NCBI GenBank assembly: GCA_051530055.1
Contig: CM121342.1
Coordinates: 2,418,001 to 2,482,000 of the forward strand
Length of the DNA stretch: 64,000 nt
Direction of reading: 5' to 3'
Origin: Neoechinorhynchus agilis
Taxonomy: Eukaryota; Acanthocephala
Shown here: piece by piece, positions 8,744 to 20,190 of the stretch
How positions within the stretch are numbered: position 1 is the first letter of the stretch
Layout of the letters: each line of letters starts with the position of its first letter
Translations under genes and position numbers: made by a program
The notes under the pieces: model-generated
What the model saw: only the letters and a program-made list of their open reading frames with translations
Told to the model about the DNA's origin: nothing
Databases searched by the model: none

Positions 8744-11700
8744 CGACGACTCTAATCTGAAACGAAAAAGCGTAGCTGTGAAGCAACAAAAAAGGCACAA
8801 ATCGTTCGTTGGTACAACAACAACTCGTGATTGGCTGAATGTTAAAAAGAACAGAGCGCCAATAATATCGACTAAAGAGGCGATTACGAAGACGGGCATC
8901 CAATTATATTGCCGGGAAGTTACGAGATGTGCCGAAAGTGGTCCAACTAAAATACCCGGAACGGTAGCGATCGTGTTTGATATTGCGAATGTAACTGCAG
9001 AGCTGCTCGGTGCCACGTCAACGTGGTTTATAAGGTGTCCGGCACTGTTGAACGCTAAAAGTCCCATCGAAGTTGTGACGAGGCTGAAACGTGAGGTTTT
9101 AAGCGTTAGCAATGGAGGAAACGCTTACGTTATAGCGTACAAAACGCTCGTCTTCACAAAAGCGAACGCCAAAATCAATAGACCAGGAATAAAAAGACCC
9201 AATATCGTCATTAATCGCCGAGTTGATATAATCGATAGTCGGTAACGTCGAACGAGCACATCCGCGAGATGACCGGCACCTTAAAGCAAATGCGCGAGAG
9301 AGCGGAGAAACGAGATCTTTAAGAAATGAGGATTTCTTCCGTGTCGTCGGCTCGACGTCAAATGGTTTCCGAATTAAAACATACTGATTCGCTTCAACAT
9401 TTCCCAAATTACGAGAAAACTAGAAAAAACCTCGACTCGCTCGTGCTCTGAAGCTTAAAATATATACGGTTTCCATGACAACCTTGTACGATTTAATAAA
9501 AGGACTTCATTTACGCCTTGAGCAAATATTAAGGAATCAAATTTAAATCTTCCACAACTACAAGTTCTCAGGCAATCCCGGATACTCGAGCCATACAAAA
9601 CGCTCAAAAACCTTTTTAGGCGAAAAATCTAAGTAAAATTTGTGTTTTATCGGCGAAAAAAAGGAAAGTGATGACATTGTAAAGGAGGAATCGCTATCTT
9701 AAATGGCTAAAATTTTATTTTCTAAAATAATGACTGACCAGTGAATCGTAGAATGATTTATGGATAAATTTTGATTTACTCATCATGGTTTCGACATTTC
9801 ATTTTTTTATCACAGAAAATCCTTCGAGAGAATTGGAGGTGTGGTTATTGAGATGTTTCAAAAAAATAAAGGTAACAAACTTCGAGAATGGCGATCCCGA
9901 GTACCCGAGCCACAGAAAACAACCAAATACCCTTTTTTGTTGGACAAAAAATCTAAGTAAAATAAATTTTGAAAGCACCGAAATTATTTTTATTCGAGGG
10001 CCACTAACAATTTTTTAAAAAAAATACAACATACGAGAAAATCGATCTTCAGCATCCTGTGTTCGATGATTTCATGTTTGTAAAAATTTGTCGAAATGTA
10101 TAAATTAAGTTTTTTGCTTGCCGTTTTTTATAGTAAGAGATGCAATCTATTTTATTGAAAAAAAATCCAAATTGTATATTTTTTAGTGAGATTTACATTG
10201 TTCTCAGAATTTGAAACATTTTCAACGTTTTCTACACTATACAGGCCACTAAGATTTAGCGAAGAAAGATAAACTCATGAGAAGGTGAGGTGCTTACATT
10301 GATTTCGGGCGAATGGAAACGACACGATAAAAATCCGATTTTCCGTGAACGCTCAAGAGAAACCCCGAGGCTTGTTAGCGATAAACGGCACTGTTACGTC
10401 TTGGACTTAATATTTTTTGTGGAAAAGTGAACCCCAGTGCTTTAAATATGATATAGAGATACAGGTAATTCGAGTAGCACTCCTATCGCACATTAGAAAG
10501 CTCGATAAAGACTGAGAATATTGCCGTTTCGTTTTCCGGCAATAGATCCTTACAGAGCGAAAAATATCATGAGAGTAAGGCATCATTGTCGCATTTGTTA
10601 AAGAAGTAGTGCGATTAACGCGAAGCTGCATATTTACAGGAAAACGATGACTCCCGAACGCTTTGTTGGAAGCTAAAGTCATCGAAATCGTTCAAATTTG
10701 AGTATAAGTCGCAAAATCGGGGAAAATCTTAATCGGATTCGACAAGACCGTTGTCCTCTACACAGAAAAGAGAAAATTCCAACTACTGAGAAAAGAGTCG
10801 ATATACGCATATTGAAATGGCCAACACGATGGAACAGAAAACAATGGAAAAGTTTCCCTCCAATCACTTCTTTAGTTGACCTAAACACAGTCAGGGAGGC
10901 TGGGTTGACGATCCCAGGTCCCGAGTCAAAACGGAAACAATCATGGGTGTGTTGTGATGAATCCCTCTGTTATTTTAGATTCAATTGATAAAATAACCGA
11001 TTCAATCAGGAGAAATATCGTCTTTAATGCGATCTCCCTCGGATGTCGACGAGCGACCTAAACAATAACAAAGAAAAGATCCTTTGAATCATGGAGCAAT
11101 TCGCGCCTAAAGCGTTTACCACAACGCGGTCCATCAAAAAAGAGAGAGAGAAATCAATAAACTATATTGATATTTGAAAAGTGTTATTTAATTAAGTCTT
11201 CACCCGGCCCGACAAGGTTCGAAAAGTCTTTAATAAAAAACTATTTACCGGGTGAAGACATTTGTAAACAATAATTCTCTAATCAATAAACTATATTATT
11301 GATGGACAAAATAGCAATCTTCAATACAATATTTTGATCAATTGTAATTTAAGAAATTAATTACTGGTACACAGTTAATTAAATACGAAATCTAAAATTT
11401 ACAGCTGAAAAATCAAGATTGAACGAGGATCCATAGGTGATTTATCAAAAAAATACGTGTGATTAGTAATAAAAAAATCAGTGGTTTGTGAGCATAATTC
11501 TCCGATTCAAGATTCATTTATTATTATGAAATATTTCGAAAAATTAAACCTCGCCTCATCAGTCATTGCTTGTAAGTTTTCATCCACGACAATCGAATAT
11601 TTACCATAACCGAAAAATCTTTTTGATATAATCCAAAAAGTTTGCTGTGAAATTCTTGAGCCGTTTGATCAACCAGAAAAAATCTTTAAAAAACACAAGA

Positions 11701-14480
11701 GGGTGATATAAATTTGAACTAAATTTTTAGCAATATTTGGTAAGCACGAGTACGGTTGCCGTCAATATTACGAAGCCTAAAAACGTATTCGATCGCAGGA
11801 CGGAAATGAAAACATCTGATGAATCTCTAAGATAAAAGACGTTTTACTTTGAGGGAAATGCGAAGTTTGAACGAAAACAAGACGCGCAGAATATAATTTA
11901 GCTAAATATTAAGCACACACCAAGCTTAAAAACTAAATTTCGATATATTTTTTTGATTTCTATAATGTGATTTAACTTCAGTTTCAATTAGCGATTTTTG
12001 ATTCAGAAATATATTTATATTGAAACTTTTCGGCCTTTTCGTTGGCCTTCACTCGGATATTTAAAAACTTACAATCAATTGACTGAAAAAGGTCAACGAA
12101 AAGGCTGAAAAATTTCAATGTGATTTAACTTTCAGAGAAATGCGTCATATTTAAGAATTGTTCCTATTTAACAAAATTAAAAAAATCATACCGATAGCTC
12201 CGACGACATTGCTTATATAAGGAAGCGCCGTGAAGGATATATGTTTGTCACGAGCATTCAACACCAAGTGAAGGTAAGTTGGAAGCCAGTTTAAGATTAC
12301 ATAACTTGACCAATTCATCGCGAAATGAGCAACATAAATCGCCCAAAGTGCAGTTGGTTCCAAATATTTCTTCAGAAATTGCCTGATTGTTATAGTCTGT
12401 AAAATGTTTCTAAAATACTAACGAGGTGCAATCAAATCTGACTTGATGTTGTGATTTTTGATCGACCGATTCAATAAGCGATGAGGATCTCGAGTACCAT
12501 GAAACACACCATATAAGTCCTAGTAGACCGAAAGTTCCGAATGACAAACGCCAATCAATATGAGGACATACCTAAATTCAATCATCAAATATTTTTTTAG
12601 AAACTGAAGTGTACATTCGAGGGAAAATATACTTTTTTCTTAGTTTTGCCACCCCAATATTTCTCCTCTCGGAACATTCTCCGGCATTTCCTCTCAAGGT
12701 TTGTGATGGCTATTTAGAAAAACTTAAAAGCAATCACAAGCCTTGCGAGTAAGTGTCGGAGAATTATCCGAGAGGTGAAATATCTGGGAAAATATAGATT
12801 AGTAAATCCGGCAGGGTGGCAAAACTACCAAAAAAGAAAGGAAATAAATATATTATTCACCATTAGAAAAAAATTCAGAATTGTCTCTGAAATAAAGTGT
12901 CATAATTGTGGGTTATATCTTTTAAGAGAGAGAATCATGTTGCTGTTTGATATTTGTCTGAAATCGAGAGAGATTGCAGAAACTCTTTTCCAGCTGAAAA
13001 AAGCCGATTCTTTGAAATAGCAATTTTTCTAAATTTCTTGTCCAAGATGAGGGACATTGCTTATGAACGAGCAATTCGGGACTGAGAAGGACGACGGATT
13101 GCGACACTTATGAACTATGAGTTCTCGGTATGATGACAAATACTGCTACGTACTTCAGACAGCCCGATACATACTCTCTCTCTTCAGGACGACGTTGAAC
13201 GAGAATGCGGAAAACTTTGGTTGACGGTACACGAAACTACACTGTGGAGAGTTTTCTAGTGACAGGATGATTTATGGCTGTTTTCGGTGTTCAAAAACTT
13301 TGATAGTGACTCTCTCTCTGCAGTGAAAAATTTAAATCGAAACAATATTCGAGCTCTGTAACCAAAATGCAAGCTGAAAAGTTGTAGTTTTGCAGAAAAA
13401 CAATAGAATTAAGAAATTTTATTGCTTTAGAGTCGAACAAAGAATTTCAATGACCACCTGATGGTTTGACACGGAACAAATATTTAAAATTCATGATCCT
13501 TTCAGCTGATATGCCACGATCCTTCACATATTAAAACTCAGCACCTGAGGAAGTCTGACAAGAGACGAATGAAGTATTGAGAATTAATAAATCAATATTT
13601 ATTATTCTCATCACTGAAAAAAACCACATATATAAATGAACAACTTCTTTATTCGAATATTTCGTAATCCCAAATTTATTTCTCTAATAATAGCAGAAAA
13701 TAAAACAAAAGTATTAGCTCAATTAAAACCAGATAAAAATTATTTTGATTCTTAAAACAGACGAATATTATAAGCATAAAAGATGCAAGTACATTTTGCG
13801 TATAGAAAAAAATCCTTTTACTTTTTATCTCGGAAAATAGTGTCATAATTTTTTTAAACTATTTTAAAGCTACTTGAGCAAAAAAATCAAGACGGAAAAT
13901 AACTTTTCCGGTAAAATTCTTTGTAGATTAAATTGCTTTCCGGCGAATGACGTATTAATTGGAAGTAATTTAAAGTCAATACTTACTAGAGCCGCCAAGG
14001 TCTGTCCAATCGCAGCACTCGCCGTCAAATAAGCGAAAGCTTTTGAACGTTGGCTCGATTGAGTGTTCGTTGCAAGGATGTGATATATTGTAGGAAGTCC
14101 TATAATAAAAGAAATAGTTCAAATAACTGACGAATGAGCTCACCGACTCCTTCAGCGAGTCCAAGATTGATTCTTACCAAACAAACGAGACTCGTTCTTC
14201 CTTGAGAGAATTCAGGAACTATCCAAGTGAGCAAAGTGAACAAACTCCACACGAAGACACACCATCCCAGGGTTCGCCGAGATCCAAATTTCTTAATTAA
14301 ATAATGAGAAAACAATTGGGATGATATATATCCACAAGAAAATGCAGAAAGCATAAGACCCTGCTCGTGAAGACTCCATTTGTAAATAGAGGCCATTTTC
14401 ACTATTGCGACCGGAAAAATTGCTCGATCCGCTGAATTTATAAAATTTGCCAATGAGCACATTGTCACAATCGATTCCAT
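8694..14480 (-). CDS. SLC17-family (VNUT/SLC17A9-like) organic anion transporter
   Basis: Multi-pass major facilitator transporter; relatives move nucleotides, glutamate or sialic acid, often into vesicles. Visible landmarks: NSADRAIFPVAI in helix 1, GWS-like KWSLHEQGLMLSAFSCGY, RTLGW, the AEGVGLPTIYH loop, NWSSYVILNWLPTYL, and NSAGHLINHVDVAP before the last helices. Seven exons: 14480-14144, 14099-13987, 12571-12443, 12396-12192, 9279-9129, 9083-8825 and 8756-8694, all with GT-AG introns and together in frame (418 aa). Two introns are large (2.9 and 1.4 kb) and hold repeats; the others are 44-68 nt, one with a TGCTAACG branch-like site. The last exon overlaps the DnaJ start by 50 nt in another frame. 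Without that last splice the frame runs with no stop into the J domain. The exact substrate cannot be read from sequence. Confidence 0.88.
11190..11280. repeat. Family A mini-hairpin
   Basis: Short relative of family A: AAGTCTTCACCCGG and CCGGGTGAAGAC form the stem, with GACAAGGTTCGAAAAGTC between. It looks like an internally deleted copy. Noncoding. Confidence 0.65.
12017..12121. repeat. Foldback element with shared loop core
   Basis: Stem arms of about 33 bp (CGGCCTTTTCGTTGGCC and GGTCAACGAAAAGGCTG) enclose a loop with TTTAAAAACTTACAATCAAT followed by GACTGAA. The loop core recurs in foldbacks at 55895-56050, 38496-38623 and 12641-12827, whose stems are unrelated. Lies in an SLC17 intron. 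Confidence 0.8.
12641..12827. repeat. TA-flanked foldback element
   Basis: Perfect outer ends TAGTTTTGCCACCC and GGGTGGCAAAACTA, so the palindrome ends exactly at TA on both sides. Inner stem words CTCTCGGAACATTCTCCG and CGGAGAATTATCCGAGAG pair. The right arm has an extra ~30 nt. The loop has AGAAAAACTTAAAAGCAAT. A single arm of the same family is at 57425-57480. Lies in an SLC17 intron. Confidence 0.85.
12828..13986 (-). other. Rest of the 1.4-kb SLC17 intron
   Basis: Donor GTAAGT lies at 13986. A TATTGAGAATTAATAAA-type arm related to the foldback at 38496 occurs near 13575-13610. No gene on either strand. Confidence 0.55.
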
Positions 14481-14489
14481 CTCACTTGA

Positions 14490-14862
14490 AAAGCATCCAT
14501 AAAATGCATCTTGTGCTTATAATCGTAAAAATAAAGGACTTTCGTGGAGATTGTCGCCCTTTCTCGAGAACGAGAGAAGTATCGATTGGTACTTAACTCT
14601 AGCATTGATATTCTTTTTTATAAAAATTTTAATATATACGAAAGTGATATACGTATTCGAGAATTTTAGAGTTCAAGCAAAAACTAAATGGTCAGGTAAT
14701 TGATTTTATTCGGAAGTCGAATCTTTAATCACATGATCTGAATAGCGAACAATGCTAGAAAACATCTCAGGACGGAATCAATTGGTTTTAAAAATAAAAA
14801 GCAATAACACCAAAGGAAAGAATTTTTTGAGGCAGTAAATGGAATAACACTTTAGATCACCA
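14490..14862. other. Upstream region of the SLC17 gene
   Basis: Likely holds the promoter and 5' leader of the SLC17 gene. No TATA element or repeat could be singled out. Confidence 0.4.
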
Positions 14863-14990
14863 TTCACACCACTGCTCTGGATCACTCAGCTGCCGTCCTG
14901 GTGTAATGGTCGAAAAGACGGATGCAACGTCCCTTCCTGTTGCCAAGCCAGACTTACGCTTTGTAGGAGGAATGTCTTCGGTTCGAACGT
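14863..14990 (+). repeat. Interspersed repeat R1, fullest copy
   Basis: Begins CATTCACACCACTGCTCTGG and contains GTCCTGGTGTAATGGTCG (A-box-like) and GGTTCGAACGTGG (B-box-like). A shorter copy lies at 20402-20480 and a reversed one at 2425-2590. It abuts a LINE fragment, so it may be either a SINE or the 3' part of that LINE. Confidence 0.6.
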
Positions 14991-15470
14991 GGTGTCATAA
15001 AGAAGGCATTTGCCTCCCCTCGCCACGAGAATACTGTGACACCGCCCGGTCTACTACCATCGAGTCGGCAAAGATTGCTCGGCTCTCAGATGTTGGGCGC
15101 ATTCACAGTGTTCAGGGCATGACTAAGAGCATTGCGTTCATTTCGACGTTTCGTGAGTACCGTCCGCCTGATTGCCGACAGACGAGACCATGGTGTCCCG
15201 GTGGTTCCACGGTCGCTCCAAAATGGAAAATTTTCACCGTCTCCTTCTCGAGTGTCTCCAAATCGCGCAGTACTACGGAGGGGTTACCTCCGATCGTGGC
15301 ATCGTCCAGTTACCAGCCATTAAAAATGGACTGGAGAGAGTGCACGACGGAATTGACTGCGAGATAGAAGGCTGCTGGGCCCAAAGGATTCCCTTCCTAC
15401 ACCACTCTTTCTGACCATAAAACGTGATTATTGAACAACAAGGGAGTTGCAGTCCCTTGAAGCATTAACG
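14985..15470 (-). mobile_element. LINE fragment (C-terminal region after reverse transcriptase)
   Basis: On the minus strand, pieces match the LINE at 30815-32100: HHGLVCRQSGG and, in another frame, ALNTVNAPNI followed by EPSNLCRLDG. The piece has at least two frame changes and a stop. The same ~175-bp block recurs almost unchanged at 18581-18756. The plus-strand frames over this stretch are shadows. Confidence 0.8.
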
Positions 15471-15704
15471 AAATAGCGAAATACTTCTGGTGCGTGTTCT
15501 CCAACTACTTCAAGCAAATCTGCTCAGTGAACTGTGTTGAATGCATTTTTGAAATCACATTTCAAGATCGCGCAGCCCCAGGGATTTTTTCTTGATTTTA
15601 AGTGAGAAAATGCACAATTAAACAATTATCATACGACTAAAACACTAGTTTAATCTATTAATAACATGATTTTTATAGCTAAAATCTGGAATGTTTCGTA
15701 GATC

Positions 15705-16255
15705 CTAAATTTTACGATTTACGACATTTTTGAACCGGTCAAACATCATCATCATAAACTGAAATCCCATGCGATCCATTTTGGCAAGGCACTCAATGTA
15801 TGGATCGAAGCATTTGGCTATTTCGAGAACATGTTTATCCGGTAGATGCTTTGGCGGCTTTCCTATTTTCGTATATTTTTCGTATAGTTTATCCCTTGTT
15901 TTTAGAAGCTTAATGATGTCTCCATCCTGATATCGTTGCAATAACATCCTTCGTTTAACTTTATCAGATTAAGAAGGTTTCCAAAAATCCCATTGAAATA
16001 TCGGAGCACATCATCGCGAACTGGAACGTCCTCTACAGCCGTCGTATTTATTATACTTTGAAGGTACGAGGACGGATCTGTTGCCATTGTAGTTTTAGAA
16101 TTTGCCCCTGGGATTTCCTGGTTCGAATGCTTTTTTAAGTATTCCATTTTCAGTTCCGTTTTCAAAGCATTTTGGTTTGAGGCTCGACCACAAGTGACTG
16201 TGAATGGATAGAGTAGAAAAGAAAGGAGCACGGTGAAGATAGAATAATACATCAA
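15705..16255 (-). CDS. Putative small secreted protein, one frame break
   Basis: Unrecognised. The minus-strand frame opens at 16255 with a clear signal peptide (MMYYSIFTVLLSFLLYPFTV, then TCG), followed by a polar region with N-glycosylation sites such as NTT. It runs through YFNGIFGNLLNLIK. At about 15960 the frame shifts by one base and continues in a second open frame (LLQRYQDGDIIKLLKTRDKL ... CFDPYIECLAKMDRMGFQFM) to 15705, giving about 180 aa in all. The shift could be an assembly error, a real break, or an intron type I cannot place; no GT-AG pair fits. The helical, Met-rich end resembles no family I know. The nearest neighbours are LINE fragments. Confidence 0.5.
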
Positions 16256-16259
16256 TAAA

Positions 16260-17756
16260 TACCTTAGTATAATACTTCCTAGTATATAATTTGGAGATGT
16301 TAAATAGTTCGAAGATTGTGTACTAGCAACTAAAAGATATATTGACTATAAACAAACTTAGTTTCCTATGGCAAATATAATTCTGTAAACATCGAGTGAA
16401 CGAAAATACACCGTGAATAAATAAAAATGTGAAATCTCAAAAGTGAAAATTATATTAGCGGGATGAAAAGCATTGAGTAAAATTTTCGTCAAAAGAACTT
16501 ATTCGCTCTTTTATTTATGTGGTCAGAGATAATTCAGAAACATAACCAGTGGAAAACACTAGTCTAGGAAACAGAAGAGAGAATCCCTATCTTTACTAAT
16601 TTGGTCATAAAATTCAGTTGTTAAATTTTTTTCCATTTATGTATTAAAAAGAGAACATTTTGGGGTTTCTTGATAAGTTTTGCCACAAGTAGAGTTTGTT
16701 TCGCCGATTGGGAAATCATATGATTAAAATAAACTAATGACATATTCCAAAATGCACCTAATTCAGCTAGATTAGAATTATTAAGTTTAAGTAACTTTGA
16801 TTGATTCAAAATAAATAAGTCCTCTAGAGTCAGGCCCGATGTAGGAAACATTATAAGATCATGTCTCAAAAAGTGGTTGAGACTAAATTTTTTATATGGG
16901 CGTGAAATCCATCGATATATTGTTTTTTTATAACAGCACCGTCAATAAATGTCTCCTTCGTAATTATTGAAAAAATGGTCTTAACGCTGATAGAAAATTA
17001 GAGCTAAAGTGCTCAATAATAAAGTATAAGTTCCAAAATGACAAGAACGAAGAAAATTGTCTTGTGAATTTGGTCATGTTGCGAGGATGGATTGAAATAT
17101 TCTCCTTTAAAAAGTGGGGTTGCAGTGATGAAGTTTGATCATGAAACGAGCTTAGTGTGATAATAATTTGCATAGAGAAAAGTTCGTTGTTGGCTGATGA
17201 CTGATGTTTCGGTTTAAATGACTTGTTAGTGAAAATTTGCAATCGACCTGAAAAGCCAATGAAAGCGTTGGTGTGTGAAGTTGAGGGATTAATAAAGAAA
17301 CCTTCATAGATGTGCGAAAAAATTTACGGTAGAGAACCCTTCTTGAGAACAAACGATCTCCGGCGTTTTCTTAGATATACTATTAAGAATGGAAGTCGGC
17401 AATTTATATGCCCGCGACGCATTGTAAGTGGATCAAGAAAATTGTTTTAGAGGTAAAGTATTAATAGCCATTTAAGGTCTGATTTGAAACAAGAGCCCCT
17501 CGAATTAGAATTAGACGAGTGTTTTCTCTTCCCTCTTTCGGAATCGACTATTTGGAAGGTTCGGGAGATATCCTAATAATCTTTTAGTTAGGGAAACATT
17601 ATAAATTTGGGCAATGATCCAATTAATTATCTTCTTTAGGATAGGGATATCTTGCATGGGATAACGCGAGATTTCGATCTCGTTATGAGTTTGCGGCCAG
17701 AAGATCATCACTTTATCCCAAAACGAGAACTTGCTCCAAAGATTCTGTACAAGGTC
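16260..17756. other. Intergenic, no gene recognised
   Basis: AT-rich. Several minus-strand frames of 60-92 codons (16621-16869, 16964-17242, 17511-17711) are low-complexity and lack domain, signal peptide or splice support. The upstream half of the SLC17 pseudogene was looked for here and not found. Confidence 0.45.
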
Positions 17757-18375
17757 ATATTTACATCAATTCTTGTTGGGCAATGTTAACATCCCATTTT
17801 TTCAAAACTGTTTTCAAGGTTGAAAAAAGCGGATTTCTAGTTTCCATTCCTTACATCTTCTACTGGCTAATGACTCTGATCAGCGGAGTAATGTGTAATA
17901 AACTTATTAGCACCGGAACAATGGATCGTACAATGGCACGAAAAGTCTTTACAGCACTCGGGAACTTTCTACCTAGAATTTTCATATTCCTTGCAGGATT
18001 TGTGACCTCCAAAACAGCTTGGGCCGGTACCTTGCTGTTTACGCTGGTCTTGGCAACGATAGGATTTAGTACAGGAGGTGGGATTAGCAGCGACATGGTA
18101 CCAAGATTTGCTGGCATTATCTGGGGCATTTCTAACTAGTTTGAATCCTGCCTGGAGTATTGTGCCCGACAATGGTCGGGGTGATAGTGAAAGATGGATT
18201 GGCAAGTCAGTTTGTGCTGTTTGCTCTTTCATTTCGGGATTATTCTTTATATTGACGGGAACCGCTGAGGTGCAGATATGGACTCTCGATAAGGGCGAAA
18301 TCGAGATAGATGAATTGAAAGAGGATGATGAAAGAATGAATGATGTTTGTTTTCAAATGTTCAACTATGGCTTTT
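17757..18375 (+). pseudogene. Truncated SLC17-family transporter pseudogene
   Basis: C-terminal half of an SLC17 transporter: SCWAMLTSHFFKTVF (compare NWGFYMLLTWLPTYF), VEKSGFLVSIPYI, TMARKVFTALGNF, VPRFAGIIWGISN, then SERWIGKSVCAVCSFISGLF and GTAEVQIWTLDKGE. At GISN (about 18138) the frame changes by one base to reach SLNPAWSIVPDN. No N-terminal half lies upstream, and an oppositely oriented LINE piece begins at about 18375 and supplies the last in-frame residues. It is clearly diverged from the intact SLC17 gene at 8.7-14.5 kb, so it is an old separate paralogue, now dead or badly assembled. Confidence 0.75.
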
Positions 18376-18845
18376 TTAAACCATCCGCGGTTCCAAACGA
18401 CCCGAGCGTATCGACGTCAAAGGGAACAAAATAATGATTTCGACTCAGGTCCCTGTATTTTGTCTTTTTGCGTTCCTAATTGGCGGTTGCTGCTCCCCCG
18501 GTTTAATAGCGGCGAATTTTATGTTGCTGTCCGCGAATGGCGTCCCAGAAAAGACATTTTACCCTAGCCACGGGAATCCCGGTCTACTACCATCGAGTCG
18601 GCAAAGATTGCTCGGCTCTCAGATGGTGGGCGCATTCACAGTATTCAGGGCATGACTAAGAGCATTGCGTTCATTTCGACGTTTCGTGAGTACCGTCCGC
18701 CTGATTGCCGACAGACGAGACCATGGTGTCCCGGTGGTTCCACGGTCGCTCCAAAACGGCAGCGAATTGCACATCGGCACCCCAAGTCTCAGTAGGACAC
18801 TGCAATCCTTACTGTCTCGTCGGAAAGAAGGCTACTCCCAGAAAA
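18375..18845 (-). mobile_element. LINE fragment, same family as 30815-32100
   Basis: Minus-strand pieces KYRDLSRNHYFVPFDV..LGSFGTA, then HHGLVCR, then DETVRIAV match the post-RT region of the LINE at 30.8 kb in the expected order. Several frame breaks. It interrupts the end of the SLC17 pseudogene. Block 18581-18756 is nearly identical to 15048-15222. Confidence 0.82.
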
Positions 18846-18849
18846 ACCG

Positions 18850-19080
18850 AGTTAAGTGGTTCGAATCCGTTACCACCAATGACGCACAGCCAAAGGGGAC
18901 GAAATACCGCTGAAGGGAGAAAACTCACTGATGAGTCCCGCCTCCTGGAGGTATCTGAGGATCCGGAGGAATGTACAAACTCTTAACCGACATTAGAGAC
19001 TATGTGATTATATCACTTCTCTGATGTAATTGGTTTGGCTTTATGCCTAAATAAATAAGCCGGACAAGAAAGGGATTGTC
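18850..19080 (+). repeat. Repeat R2 with hammerhead-ribozyme-like strands
   Basis: Contains GGTTCGAATCCG (B-box-like, 18858), GGGGACGAAATACC (18895-18908), CTCACTGATGAGTCCCG (18924-18940) and GGAGGTATCTGAGG (18947-18960). The last three are the three conserved strands of a hammerhead ribozyme: stem II/GAAA/stem III, stem I/CUGAUGA/stem II, stem III/UC/stem I. Their order in the DNA is not canonical. A second copy is at 51060-51210 and a 3' part at 40575-40745. Confidence 0.7.
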
Positions 19081-19209
19081 TAAAATTGAATGAACACTTT
19101 AGAACGTTAAAGGGTCAGTTAAGGTGTGCGATCTTCTTATTCTGAGAGAAAATGAACGTGAGGCCAGTCGCCAATCGAGTTCGGGTCAACAGGCCACGAT
19201 AATCTGAAA

Positions 19210-19610
19210 TTAAAGAGTTACGAATTCTCGCTACCATGGGTTAGTCCCAGACTTATTGTTTGCAAGCATTGACGGGGACCTGCTCGCTGCCTGAATATCC
19301 ACACCAAAGATTAAGCGCCTCCACGAAATCTTCATCCAAAGTGTAATTCTCGCCAAGAATGGATTTAACCACTTTGCGGCTTGCTTCATACGATCCCAAA
19401 TAAACTGGCAGAGAAATATCGGCTGCTTTTCGGATACCCAAACCGCCTAATGAAACAGGCAAGGACGCGCGACGTCAGGCCTTGTCCGACAGCTGAGTAT
19501 TTAAAATTTTCTCGAGAGAGGCTTTCACCTTCTGGTCTAGGGATCCCCTTCTTGAACTCCTCTTTCTCAGCACAAAACGTGATTATTGAACAGCAACTTT
19601 TTTAAATTCC
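19210..19610 (-). mobile_element. LINE fragment (end of reverse transcriptase domain)
   Basis: Minus-strand frame with MPVSLGGLGIRKAADISLPV then YLGSYEASRKVV, the LP..GGLGIR motif that follows the RT domain in this LINE family, also seen at 31050. It continues 3' with DEDFVEALNLW. The 5' part (19463-19610) is out of frame. Confidence 0.85.
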
Positions 19611-19974
19611 AAATAAATAATTCGTTATCAATTATGCAACAATCACATCCCATTTACTTTTCTATGCAAAAACGAAGAAGAGTGTCACTTTTTATTTTTC
19701 GATGATGTGCTTAATGTTTTAAGACTTGTAAATTATCTTGCAAATTTTTATAGAGGAAATGTGCATTTGGCTCCAGATTTGCTGACGATAACTCGTTGAT
19801 AAATTTTTCACTAAATTAACGCTACAGCTTCTTCTATTATATTGAAGCAATTCGTAATTTTCGAAATAAAAGCGACTAGAATTTACTTCCACTGGTGCAT
19901 GTTCTAAACTATTTTTTATATCTTCTTTGAAAGTTTGCTATATTTGAAGCAAGATTTAATATTATGGTTGCAAA

Positions 19975-20190
19975 ATGGTTTTTATATGTCGGAAAATTTA
20001 AAGGAATTTATTGATTCCGATATGTCGGCGCAATATTGTGCTTTTGTCAAGGTTTTCAAAGAGTTTTAGTCGCTGACATTCAAGTGCGAATAAAACATTT
20101 TAACAACCTTGATAAAGGCACAATATAATGCTGAAATATTGGAATCAATAAATCCTTTTAGTTTTGCACCGGCATACAAAAAACATTAAT
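19975..20190. repeat. Foldback element, ~85-bp arms
   Basis: Left arm word GGAATTTATTGATTCCGATA pairs with TTGGAATCAATAAATCC of the right arm, and GCTTTTGTCAAGG pairs with CCTTGATAAAGGC. The loop is about 50 nt. Noncoding. Confidence 0.85.

Larger units (their letters stand above)
9280..12191 (-). other. Large intron of the SLC17 gene
   Basis: Bounded by a GTATGA donor and a TTTAAG acceptor that restore the MFS frame exactly. It contains a family A hairpin (11190-11280) and a foldback (12017-12121). A plus-strand frame at 10698-10988 has no recognisable domain and is taken as chance. Nothing else is supported. Confidence 0.7.

Noticed and set aside
10698-10988. 96-codon plus-strand frame
   Set aside because: It lies inside a well-supported SLC17 intron on the other strand and has no domain or splice support.
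14863-14990. A functional tRNA gene
   Set aside because: A-box-like and B-box-like words exist, but no acceptor or anticodon stem can be folded around them; it is at most tRNA-derived.
14906-15414. Long plus-strand frames of up to 153 codons
   Set aside because: They are antisense shadows of a LINE fragment and repeat R1; the minus-strand reading matches the LINE at 30.8 kb.
18895-18960. An ordinary type I, II or III hammerhead ribozyme
   Set aside because: The three conserved strands are all there but in an order that none of the three circular permutations gives, so only a hammerhead-like call is made.
18434-18986. Plus-strand frames with cysteine-rich and basic segments
   Set aside because: They are antisense to LINE C-terminal sequence and repeat R2.
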